Source: Gloeocapsopsis dulcis
GTDB taxonomy: Bacteria; Cyanobacteriota; Cyanobacteriia; Cyanobacteriales; Chroococcidiopsidaceae
Direction of reading: 5' to 3'
Length of the DNA: 64,000 nt
Assembly: GCF_032163395.1 (NCBI RefSeq)
Contig: NZ_CP119968.1
Span: 3,622,001 to 3,686,000 of the forward strand
A program made the position numbers and the translations under genes. Positions 56,319 through 64,000 of this stretch are shown here, in pieces (the first letter of the stretch is position 1; every line of letters starts with the position of its first letter). The notes below the pieces were generated by a model. It was not told where the DNA came from. It searched no databases and was given only the letters and a program-made list of their open reading frames with translations.

Positions 56319-57383
56319 ATGAACTCTAATATTGAAAATCAGCATCAGCCTCCTGCCCTAGAAATCAGTACATCGCGGCAATTTATATCTTGGTTGTCAG
56401 AACAAAAGGTCAGTCTTGCTTTTACGACTTATCAAACAGGAAAATTATTTTTAATTGGCATAGCAAGCGATCGCCGTTTATCGGTATTTGAACGAACCTT
56501 TGAGCGTTGCATGGGATTGTGGGCAAGTCCCGATCGCCTGTACACAAGTTCTTTGTATCAAATCTGGCGCTTTGAAAATGCCTTAGAATCAGGTCAATTG
56601 CACAACGGTGGCTACGATCGCCTTTACGTTCCCCAAGTTGGCTACACCACTGGTGACGTTGATATTCATGACATTAGCGTTGATAGTCAAGGTCGAGTCA
56701 TTTTTGTTAATACCCTATTTAGCTGCCTAGCGACAATTAGCGATCGCTACAGTTTTATTCCAATTTGGCAACCACCCTTTATTTCGCGACTCGCCGCCGA
56801 AGATCGCTGTCACCTCAACGGTTTAGCAATGGAAAATGGTCAATCCCGCTACGTTACCGCAGTGAGTCAAAGCGACGTTACCGATGGCTGGCGCGATCGC
56901 CGTCATAATGGCGGCTGTGTCATTGATGTGGCGAGTAATGAAATTGTAATTTCTGGTCTTTCCATGCCCCATTCTCCGAGAGTCTATCGCGATCAACTTT
57001 GGTTACTCAATTCTGGTACTGGCTATTTCGGCACAGTTGATCTCGATTCTGGTAAGTTTAATGCCATTGCCTTTTGTCCTGGTTATTTACGCGGACTCGC
57101 ATTGTGGGAAGATTATGCCGTTGTTGGTTTATCCAAAATGCGCGGCAACAAAACTTTTTCGGGGCTTCCTTTAGACGAGAACCTCGTAGCTAAAGATGTC
57201 GAACCGCGCTGTGGTTTACAAATCATTGACCTGCGTAGTGGTGATATTGTTCACTGGTTACGAATCGAAGGTATGGTAGAAGAACTGTACGACGTTGCCA
57301 TCATTCCCCAAGTCCGCCAACCTATGGCATTGGGCTTTAAATCAGATGAAATCCGCCGCACAGTGACTATCGGTTCTCTGTAG
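56319..57383 (+). CDS. TIGR03032-family protein
   Basis: The 354-residue soluble protein has the family patterns SRQFISWLSEQKVSLAFTTY, then GLWASPDRLYTSSLYQIWRF and RCHLNGLAMENGQSRYVTAV. The repeated beta-rich blocks suggest a beta-propeller. Members occur near polysaccharide or peptide-modification genes, but the function is unproven. Confidence 0.82.
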   Translation: MNSNIENQHQPPALEISTSRQFISWLSEQKVSLAFTTYQTGKLFLIGIASDRRLSVFERTFERCMGLWASPDRLYTSSLYQIWRFENALESGQLHNGGYDRLYVPQVGYTTGDVDIHDISVDSQGRVIFVNTLFSCLATISDRYSFIPIWQPPFISRLAAEDRCHLNGLAMENGQSRYVTAVSQSDVTDGWRDRRHNGGCVIDVASNEIVISGLSMPHSPRVYRDQLWLLNSGTGYFGTVDLDSGKFNAIAFCPGYLRGLALWEDYAVVGLSKMRGNKTFSGLPLDENLVAKDVEPRCGLQIIDLRSGDIVHWLRIEGMVEELYDVAIIPQVRQPMALGFKSDEIRRTVTIGSL

Positions 57384-57436
57384 CAAATGAGTAGTTAGGG
57401 GTTAGTAGCTAGCCAAAGCGCCACTTCTAATTACCA

Positions 57437-59203
57437 CTAACTCCTAGCCAAAAGCCACCAACCAGTAGAGACAATACTTTCACCCCTTAAAACTCTTCTT
57501 ACTGCCATCATCCAGCGATTCGTTTTTGTTTTTGCCCCCACCCAAGGATCGAGTGTCGTCGGGAGTTCGGTATTTAACCGCAAAGGAAGTTGTGTGGTAG
57601 AAAGTGACTGCGCATAAGCTGGTGTGAGAAAAGGTGCATAAGCCTGTGCTTCAGGTGTCAGTTGCTTAATAAAAGCGACCATTGCCCCGGATGCGAGTTG
57701 GCGTAGAGGTATTGTTTCGTCTCCCCAACGTTCTTTAACCAGCGTTCGCACACTTGCTGCACGACCCAAATTACCGAGATCGCCAATACTCAAATGCGTA
57801 CCACCGACCGCTGTAATCAGATATTTTTGACCCTGCAACTGATTAAACGGACGTAACTGATGGTTCAGTACTGGAGTGACTGCGTCTTCTGTACCCCCTA
57901 GCATTAATACAGGAACTGTCACTTGCGTTAAACCTGTTTTACCAAACAAACTACCAACCAGTGGATTCAAAGCAACAATTTGTGCCACACGGCGATCGCG
58001 TAAATTCAATCGCCGTTCTGGGAGATCGCCTGCAGCACATTGTAACCAATCAGCGGGAGCTTGTCCTAGCGCCGAGATTCCGCGACACGACTGGCGAACA
58101 GCATCTAAATTCACCTCGCCTCCAGCCAATGCCAAAGCCGTATAACCACCCAACGAGTGACCAATAACCGTAACTTGCTGCGTATTAAACTTGCCTTGTA
58201 ACCATCCAGGTTGCTGATTGTATCTTGCGAGTGTGTTCAAGACAAAAGTGATATCCTGTGGTCGATGAATAAACTCTTGCGCCGGAATAATCTCATTAGG
58301 ATCGTTAGCTGCAGATACACTACCCAAACGTTTAATACTACTGCCAGGATGTTCTAGTGCGGCAACTGTAAAACCGTATGACGCCAAGTGTTCCGCCGTT
58401 GAAGCAAAAAATTTGCGATCTGAACCAAAGCCATGCGAGATCACAACTAGTGGTCCTTGAGAATTGGGACTCACATACAAATCTACAGGAATTGTACGAA
58501 ATCGCTGCCGATCTGTGAGAAATAACGTCTGTTGCTGCACCGTTTGCGAACCACGAGAGGCTGGATTGAACCTTGGTAGAAATTGAACATTACTGGTTAC
58601 AGGTGCTAACTCGCGTTCCAGCAATGGACCGATCGCTTGACTTTGCCAATAAGTTGGATTAAATTGCAGTGCTAAAGACACAACAGCACTCGCATCAACT
58701 GTAATATTTTCCTCAGGATATGCCCGCAGCAAACTGATTGCACTCAGTCCGTTAAACTGCCGTGCTGCAAGTGATACGGTTGCCTGAAGTTGATCAACGG
58801 TTGTATTTGGGAGGGCTGCACTCACAGAATCAATAACCGTTTTCCCCGTAGGCGATCGCAACACCTGTGCCACAACTTTGTCAGCAACGTTTGGGTCTAC
58901 CTGAAGTTGACGATTCAAAAATTCGCGGACTTGTGAATTCAAAATTGGTGCATAAAAACGTAGACTGCGCGATACTTCTCCAGTTTTGGCAAATTGTTCT
59001 AAGTCCGAAACGGCAACTTGTTGCTCAAATGGTCCTAACCGTAGCGTGACTCGTTCTGCCGCGAAAGCAGTAGATGTCATCCCTCCCCAACCATAAGCAA
59101 GCGTAATACTGCAGACCAATCCATGAACTGTCAATTGCCAAGATTGGCGATTTCCCAACAGATGCCCTCTAAGCTCAAACTTCATATTCCCTGATTGCGG
59201 CAA
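57437..59203 (-). CDS. DUF1400 alpha/beta hydrolase, exported
   Basis: The 588-residue protein starts with a signal-peptide-like segment ending SAAFAAERV-like residues near 50 (TSTAFAAERV). A DUF1400 domain (about 50-180) follows. The hydrolase domain (about 240-500) carries the nucleophile elbow GHSLGGYTAL near 348 and a GGTHLSIGD-type catalytic His near 464. It is related to platelet-activating-factor acetylhydrolase-like enzymes. The substrate is unknown and a lipid or ester is likely. Confidence 0.85.
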   Translation of the reverse strand: MPQSGNMKFELRGHLLGNRQSWQLTVHGLVCSITLAYGWGGMTSTAFAAERVTLRLGPFEQQVAVSDLEQFAKTGEVSRSLRFYAPILNSQVREFLNRQLQVDPNVADKVVAQVLRSPTGKTVIDSVSAALPNTTVDQLQATVSLAARQFNGLSAISLLRAYPEENITVDASAVVSLALQFNPTYWQSQAIGPLLERELAPVTSNVQFLPRFNPASRGSQTVQQQTLFLTDRQRFRTIPVDLYVSPNSQGPLVVISHGFGSDRKFFASTAEHLASYGFTVAALEHPGSSIKRLGSVSAANDPNEIIPAQEFIHRPQDITFVLNTLARYNQQPGWLQGKFNTQQVTVIGHSLGGYTALALAGGEVNLDAVRQSCRGISALGQAPADWLQCAAGDLPERRLNLRDRRVAQIVALNPLVGSLFGKTGLTQVTVPVLMLGGTEDAVTPVLNHQLRPFNQLQGQKYLITAVGGTHLSIGDLGNLGRAASVRTLVKERWGDETIPLRQLASGAMVAFIKQLTPEAQAYAPFLTPAYAQSLSTTQLPLRLNTELPTTLDPWVGAKTKTNRWMMAVRRVLRGESIVSTGWWLLARS

Positions 59204-59543
59204 CTACCGATATACTTTGTTGGAACAAACTTAATTTTCGGTTCGTCCCTCGAATCATAAGTGCATACGCCTACCCTGCAATTGATTGTATTCCAGGTAC
59301 TTGTTCAATGTGCCATACTTAATTACAATTGCAGGTTTTTTATCATGTCTATGTTAAACAATGTTTGTTGCATAATAAACCTGAATTTAACTGACTATTT
59401 CTCTATTTTAAAGGTTGAAATTACTTAAGTAATGTTTATTTAAAATATGTGTTTACCCTAGCATTAACTTTCTCCAATAGTTCAAAACAACACATAAAAT
59501 AGTGAGAAATAAAATTTTCGGAGACTTATCTTACAGCGGCAGT
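59204..59543. other. Divergent promoter region
   Basis: This AT-rich space lies between the leftward DUF1400 gene and the rightward export gene. A TTTTAT/TAAACA-rich tract around 59340-59420 looks promoter-like, but no defined operator is visible. Confidence 0.4.
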
Positions 59544-60998
59544 ATGAAAACTAAAGTATCTAAAGCCTTAACCCAACCAGTTGCCGGTTTAGCTCTCTTA
59601 GCTATGGTTGCAACTACTTATCCATCTCCGAGTTGGGCACAACTTCCAGCCCCAACAGCTGCGGTACAAGAAAACGTAGAGTACACCTTGGATGGTGGCG
59701 ATCGCATCCGGATCAACGTTTTTGAAGTTCCTGAATATAGCGGTGACTATCAAATTCCCCCTGGTGGCGACCTTTATCTACCCTTAATTGGTCGTGTCAT
59801 TATCAGAGGGCTGACTCAAAATCAAGCAGCAGAGTTAGTCACAACACGTTACGCTCGCTTCCTGCGACGCCCCATCGTCACAGTTAGTCTTCTCGCCCCT
59901 CGCCCGATTAACGTTGTTGTCTCTGGTGAAGTTATTAGTCCTGGCTCCTACACAGTAGGGCTACAAGGCGGGGCTGGTGATAATCCTGGTGTACAATACC
60001 CCACCATCGTCAGTGCTTTAACTCTTGCCCAAGGAGTCACGCTGGCGGCAGATTTACGTCAAGTACAACTGCGCCGTTCTCAAGGTGGTAATTTACCTAC
60101 ACAAATTTACAATATCGATCTCACTCAGCTCGTACGCACGGGTACTGTAGATCGCGATCTGACCTTACGCGATGGCGACACTATTTTTATTCCTACCGCA
60201 ACAAGTATTAACCTAGCCGAATTACGTCAATTCGCCTCTGCTAGTTTTGCTGTACCTGCGAATAGACCCCGTACTGTTACAGTTGTTGGTGAAGTCAACC
60301 GTCCTGGTTCTTATGTAGTATTAGGAGGAGGAATTAGTACAGCCGCAGCAACAGATCAGGGTGGCAACCAAGGTGGTGCTAATAATAATGGACTACCCAC
60401 AGTGACACGCGCAATTCAACTTGCAGGTGGAATTACCTCAGAAGCTGACATCCGCAGTATCTTAATTCGCCGTCCTACCAAATCGGGAACAGAACATTCT
60501 ATTAGTGTTAATCTTTGGGACTTACTCAAGACAGGTGATGTTGCTCAAGACACACTTGTACAAGAAGGAGACACCATAGTTGTTGCCACTGCAACAGATA
60601 TCAACCCAGCCGAAGCAACTGAATTGGCTGATGCTAACTTCTCACCAGCTACAATTCCAGTTAGTGTAGTTGGTGAAGTAAAAACTCCTGGAGTGATCAA
60701 CTTACCGCCTAACACTCCAATGAATCAGGCAATTCTAAGTGCTGGAGGATTTAACAATGCTCGCGCTAGAAGAAATACTGTAGAGTTGGTTCGCCTGAAT
60801 CCTGATGGTACTGTGACAAGACGGAACATCGAAACGAATTTTGCACAAGGCATCAATGAGCAAACAAATCCTCGCCTGCGTGCTAATGATATTGTCGTTG
60901 TCAACCGCTCTGGTATAGCTCGGATCGGCGATACTTTAGGAACCGCTTTTGGACCTTTGGGTGGTGTAATCAACATACTCCGCTTTATCGGCTTCTAA
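59544..60998 (+). CDS. Polysaccharide export outer-membrane protein (Wza-like, SLBB)
   Basis: The 484-residue protein has a signal peptide (ending near PSWAQ, residue 33), a poly-export domain with YTLDGGDRIRINVFEVPEYS, and three SLBB beta-grasp repeats (PINVVVSGEVISPGSYT, PRTVTVVGEVNRPGSYV, IPVSVVGEVKTPGVIN). It would form the outer-membrane channel for capsule or exopolysaccharide. The open frame starts at GTG 59502; the ATG at 59544 gives a normal signal peptide. No partner genes (Wzc, Wzx) are in the window. Confidence 0.87.
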   Translation: MKTKVSKALTQPVAGLALLAMVATTYPSPSWAQLPAPTAAVQENVEYTLDGGDRIRINVFEVPEYSGDYQIPPGGDLYLPLIGRVIIRGLTQNQAAELVTTRYARFLRRPIVTVSLLAPRPINVVVSGEVISPGSYTVGLQGGAGDNPGVQYPTIVSALTLAQGVTLAADLRQVQLRRSQGGNLPTQIYNIDLTQLVRTGTVDRDLTLRDGDTIFIPTATSINLAELRQFASASFAVPANRPRTVTVVGEVNRPGSYVVLGGGISTAAATDQGGNQGGANNNGLPTVTRAIQLAGGITSEADIRSILIRRPTKSGTEHSISVNLWDLLKTGDVAQDTLVQEGDTIVVATATDINPAEATELADANFSPATIPVSVVGEVKTPGVINLPPNTPMNQAILSAGGFNNARARRNTVELVRLNPDGTVTRRNIETNFAQGINEQTNPRLRANDIVVVNRSGIARIGDTLGTAFGPLGGVINILRFIGF

Positions 60999-61059
60999 TT
61001 AAACTAGATGTTAAGGGATGTCATACTAAATCTATACATCCCTCCTTTTGTATGAATAC

Positions 61060-61197
61060 GAGTGCGAATGAATTCGCCACTAGACAAACAAAGTCCACCT
61101 CCGTGGACTTACGATTAAATCTCTTGCTTTAGTGTGCGCAGGCACACTTCGTTTGGATAGCCCCGACTTCAGTCGGAAGGCATCTGCGATTCATGCT
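61060..61197 (+). repeat. Dispersed cyanobacterial repeat, copy 2
   Basis: It shares the ordered blocks of the copy at 10786-10920: GAATTCGCCACTAG, AAAGTCCACCTCCGTGGACT, GTGTGCGCAGGCACAC, and GACTTCAGTCGGAAGGCATC with TCTGCGATTCA. The GTCCACCTCCGTGGAC and GTGTGC-GCAG-GCACAC blocks are palindromic. The copy ends at the 3' end of the ABC ATPase gene. Confidence 0.65.
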
Positions 61198-62180
61198 TTT
61201 TGCTGTAGCTGTTGTAAGAAAAACTCTTCTAAAGAAAGACGAGATAAGTTCATTGCGACAAGTTGAGCCTCAGTCTGGTGGAGACTCACCAAAAATTCGT
61301 GGGGTTCGCCTTGTAATTGCCCGTGCCAAGAACCATCAGGCTCAACAATCAGATGATGCAGCCATTGGTGTAGCATATTTTGATCGCCACCTTGTCCTTT
61401 GATACTGTAGGTATTTGGTCTGCCTAAAAGTTCTTCTAGGGAACCCGTACAAATCAACTCACCTTGTGCCAAGATTGCAATGCGATCGCAGATTTGTTCG
61501 ACTTCTGACAAGATGTGGCTATTGAAAAATATCGTCTTACCAAGATCTCTTAGCGATAAGATAATTTTCCGCATCTGGTAGCGTCCAATCGGATCAAGCC
61601 CAGACATCGGTTCATCTAAAAAGACAACTTCAGGATCGTTAATCAGCGCTTGAGCCAATCCAATGCGCTGTAACATTCCCTTAGAATACTGCCGCAGTTG
61701 TTTTTTCTTCGCGACTGACTGCGCTAAACCCACTAATTCAAGTAACTCAGGAATCCGCTGACGCTGTAGTGCATGAGGAAGTTGAAATAGCCCTGCAGCC
61801 ATTTCTAAGAATTCCCAACCTGTTAAATAATCATAATAGTAAGCATTTTCTGGTAAATAGCCAATTTTTTGTTTACAGATGCGATCGCCTAACGGCTGCC
61901 CTAAGAGAACACCCCGTCCCCCAGAAGGGCGGATAATGCCCAATAAAAGCTTAAGTAAAGTTGTCTTGCCAGCACCATTTGGTCCTAATAAACTAAAGGT
62001 TTCTCCTTGGTAAACACTGAGAGAACATCCTTTGAGTGATTCTATTTTCTGATTTAACCAAAAGCCCGTACGATAAACTTTCCTAAGTTCATACGTTTGG
62101 ATGACAGGCAAGGTTGATGTCGTTTCTCTTTCTTTTAAGGTAGATAATGGATTAAGCTTTATTTTTATTTCAGTATTCAT
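61191..62180 (-). CDS. ABC transporter ATP-binding protein
   Basis: The 329-residue ATPase has Walker A GPNGAGKTT near residue 69, signature YSKGMLQRIG near 164 and Walker B VVFLDEPMSGLDP near 184. It belongs to the CcmA/ABC-2 type that usually pairs with a separate permease, but no permease gene is adjacent. The first 25 residues are extra to the fold. It could take part in export of a lipid, sugar or peptide. Confidence 0.87.
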   Translation of the reverse strand: MNTEIKIKLNPLSTLKERETTSTLPVIQTYELRKVYRTGFWLNQKIESLKGCSLSVYQGETFSLLGPNGAGKTTLLKLLLGIIRPSGGRGVLLGQPLGDRICKQKIGYLPENAYYYDYLTGWEFLEMAAGLFQLPHALQRQRIPELLELVGLAQSVAKKKQLRQYSKGMLQRIGLAQALINDPEVVFLDEPMSGLDPIGRYQMRKIILSLRDLGKTIFFNSHILSEVEQICDRIAILAQGELICTGSLEELLGRPNTYSIKGQGGDQNMLHQWLHHLIVEPDGSWHGQLQGEPHEFLVSLHQTEAQLVAMNLSRLSLEEFFLQQLQQKA

Positions 62181-62229
62181 GGCGCTATCGTCGTATCCAA
62201 AAACGCCTAGGAATTATGGCAAATTTAAC

Positions 62230-62742
62230 TTATATTATGCTGCGATCGCCGTCAGCGTCTGTAAAATAACTTTGCCAAGTTGTAACTAATTCTCTAGCTG
62301 CGCCTGTACCTTCTTGAGGAAAATCTAAGAATTCTTTATCTGTGCTAGGGTCATACGGTCCTTCTTTGAGTTCTAGTACTATAGTATCTGGAGCCAATGC
62401 CACCAGGGTGTGATAAGTTCCCTCTGCAAGTTCCACACCCCGCGTATCACCCTGTGCACTAACTCGCTCTTGGTTGAGAATTTGACCTGTTTCATCCATA
62501 ATAAGCATACCTAGTTCTCCTTGCAGTACTAGGAAAAACTCAAAACCATTAACTTCGGAATTTCTTCGATGTCGATGCGGGCGGACATAAGTACCAGGTT
62601 GCAGAACATTCAGAAATCGTTGAACTTTTTCACCTAATTCGTGAAAGTTATAATTTTGCCGTAATCTCGGACTACTACGAGCTTTTTGAGTAATATCATC
62701 TAACAAATCTTGAGTAAGACATTTATATTGAGAAGTTGTCAC
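62230..62742 (-). CDS. wbuC: WbuC-family cupin metalloprotein
   Basis: The 170-residue cupin matches WbuC, found with polysaccharide gene clusters. Metal-binding histidines are in TYVRPHRHRRNSEVNGFEFF near residues 51-70, and the second motif is EGTYHTLVAL. The biochemical role is not settled. It lies 50 bases upstream of the ABC ATPase on the same strand and may share its transcript. Confidence 0.8.
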   Translation of the reverse strand: MTTSQYKCLTQDLLDDITQKARSSPRLRQNYNFHELGEKVQRFLNVLQPGTYVRPHRHRRNSEVNGFEFFLVLQGELGMLIMDETGQILNQERVSAQGDTRGVELAEGTYHTLVALAPDTIVLELKEGPYDPSTDKEFLDFPQEGTGAARELVTTWQSYFTDADGDRSII

Positions 62743-62910
62743 GCAAGTATCCTATAAAGCTACAACCTAGTTATATCATTTTGTATTTATTATTAAGTTT
62801 ATCTTTTTATCAGCGATCGTCAAGCTTTACCCAATAACTTTTACTTCTCTTTAATATATCTTTAAGTCACTTATTCGAGAAATATATTTAATTATCAGCA
62901 CATAACTAAT

Positions 62911-63522
62911 ATGCAAGTTTTCCTGGAAACGCCGCGCTTACTTTTACGAGATTTTACTGAAAAGGATGCTGATATTTTATATGAACTTGACAGCGATCCT
63001 GATGTTATTCGCTTTGTCAATCTAGGAGTTATTAAAGGAGGAATTCCCAGTAATATAGATTATGAAACGATTAAAAACATAACTTTACCCAAGTGGCTTG
63101 ATTACTATGAACAGTATGAGACTTATGGATTTTGGGCAGCAATAGAAAAGTTAAGTAACGAGTTTATTGGTTGGTTTCACTTTCGACCTGCGTCAGACAA
63201 CTTATTTCATTTCAATTTAGGATTTTATGATAATTCAGAAATCGAATTGGGTTATCGCTTAAAAAGAGCTAAATGGAATCAAGGTTATGCAACAGAAGGT
63301 TCTAGAGCATTAATCCACAAAGGCTTTTCAGACTTAGATACACTAAAAGTTGTCTCAATGGCATTAGCAACTCATACAGCATCAATTCGGGTTATGGAAA
63401 AAGTAGGACTTAAGTTTGTCGGTAAATACTTTCACCCAGAAATTCAGCTAGAAGTCGTTAAATATGCATTGCACAGAAGTGAGTATATGATAACTTCTAA
63501 AGATAATATTACTAAGTACTGA
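62911..63522 (+). CDS. GNAT-family N-acetyltransferase (RimJ/RimL type)
   Basis: The 203-residue protein has the RimL-like start FLETPRLLLRDFTEKDADIL and the acetyl-CoA-binding stretch IELGYRLKRAKWNQGYATEG near residue 110. A C-terminal MEKVGLKFVGKY is typical. It acetylates an amine; the substrate is unknown. Confidence 0.88.
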   Translation: MQVFLETPRLLLRDFTEKDADILYELDSDPDVIRFVNLGVIKGGIPSNIDYETIKNITLPKWLDYYEQYETYGFWAAIEKLSNEFIGWFHFRPASDNLFHFNLGFYDNSEIELGYRLKRAKWNQGYATEGSRALIHKGFSDLDTLKVVSMALATHTASIRVMEKVGLKFVGKYFHPEIQLEVVKYALHRSEYMITSKDNITKY

Positions 63523-63541
63523 ATTAGTACAAAATTTAGCT

Positions 63542-64000
63542 GTGATTTTACCGAACTCGCTTACTTTATCTCTTGGCGGGCTAGTTGCTGGTATCCTGGC
63601 AGGCTTTTTAGGAATTGGCGGGGGAACTGTTCTAGTGCCACTAATGGTGGCATTAGGATATACCCCATTACAAGCCGTTGCAACAAGTAGCTTAGCCATC
63701 GCGATTACATCGATCTCCGGTAGTATCCAAAACTGGCGTATGGGGTATTTTGATAGTCACCGAGTGCTTTATCTAGGACTTCCAGCCTTATTCACAGCCC
63801 AGATTGGAGTTTATTTAGCTAGTAAATTTGCCTCATATCAACTGTTAATTGCTTTTGGCTTGTTACTACTAACTAATATTTATCTTGTAGATTTGAAAAA
63901 ACGCCTGATTAATCTAACAAATAGAGAACCAACTCACCGGATTAATCCAGCGATCGCTAGAGTTTGTACTGGAGGTGCGGCAGGACTCTTAGCAGGTTTA
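63542..64000 (+). CDS. TauE/SafE-family sulfite exporter (partial, runs off window)
   Basis: The open frame from GTG 63542 encodes a multi-pass membrane protein beginning VILPNSLTLSLGG, with AGFLGIGGGTVLVPLMVALG and a later repeat of the same fold (GGAAGLLAGL) at the window edge. These are TauE/SafE hallmarks (DUF81). The start could be further upstream in the same frame. The stop lies beyond the window. The substrate is unknown. Confidence 0.82.
   Translation, partial: MILPNSLTLSLGGLVAGILAGFLGIGGGTVLVPLMVALGYTPLQAVATSSLAIAITSISGSIQNWRMGYFDSHRVLYLGLPALFTAQIGVYLASKFASYQLLIAFGLLLLTNIYLVDLKKRLINLTNREPTHRINPAIARVCTGGAAGLLAGL

Noticed and set aside
1-64000. CRISPR arrays, tRNA and rRNA genes
   Set aside because: No regularly spaced direct repeats and no cloverleaf or rRNA signatures were seen on reading; a dedicated scan could still find a missed tRNA.

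Overview
The window reads as a chromosome segment of a cyanobacterium. GCGATCGC (HIP1-type) octamers are scattered through almost every gene. Typical cyanobacterial genes are present: NtcB/CnaT regulators, a nirA-nrtABCD-narB nitrate operon, a ChlH-type chelatase subunit, RNase E with an arginine-rich tail, ClpS and cyanobacterial DUF families. I cannot name the genus from sequence alone.

Region by region. (1) 0.2-5.2 kb is a decaying siderophore/iron-uptake locus: an intact FecB-type lipoprotein, a TonB-dependent receptor broken by a TAG codon and an internal deletion, and a PchR-like AraC regulator with two frameshifts. Small toxin-antitoxin-like genes lie on the opposite strand. (2) 5.3-10.5 kb holds MarC, aspartase, an IS5-type element with three single-base lesions in G runs, and a membrane protein with a PstS-like extracytoplasmic domain. 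(3) 10.5-12.8 kb has small genes, an orphan terminator with no gene in front of it (possible sRNA), pyrophosphatase and PanD. (4) 12.8-26.3 kb is the nitrate assimilation island. Regulators cnaT, ntcB and a HEAT-repeat protein run leftward; nirA-nrtA-nrtB-nrtC-nrtD-narB run rightward from a promoter with a perfect NtcA site (GTA-N8-TAC, 22 bp before a TAACCT -10 box). The pathway imports nitrate, reduces it to nitrite (NarB), then to ammonium (NirA), all driven by reduced ferredoxin.

(5) 26.4-30.9 kb has PPK2 followed by a wrecked zone. A 3' half of bioA is fused to a fragment of a TrkA-type protein and hit by two insertion sequences: an IS1-family element with an 8-bp duplication and an IS630-family element at a TA. 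Removing both restores the bioA reading frame to its stop codon. (6) 30.9-43.8 kb holds ordinary genes: DUF4079, DUF1830, two radical SAM proteins, a DICT sensor with a pentapeptide protein, MATE, a CPBP protease, ClpS and a STAS protein. (7) 43.8-51.6 kb has rne (long leader) with rnhB, DUF1997 and a short ChlH paralogue. (8) 51.6-53.8 kb is a small accessory patch: an Mrr-type nuclease domain fused to a ParA-type ATPase, then a HigBA toxin-antitoxin pair. (9) 53.9-64 kb has a zinc alcohol dehydrogenase, a 1.2-kb AT-rich gap with a 27-nt palindrome, TIGR03032, a DUF1400 hydrolase, a Wza-like export protein, an ABC ATPase, WbuC, GNAT and a TauE/SafE permease cut by the window edge.

The most novel candidates are the Mrr-ParA fusion beside HigBA, the orphan-terminator RNA near 11 kb, and the fused PstS-like sensor/anchor protein. 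The most solid observations are the two-IS disruption of bioA and the nirA promoter architecture.
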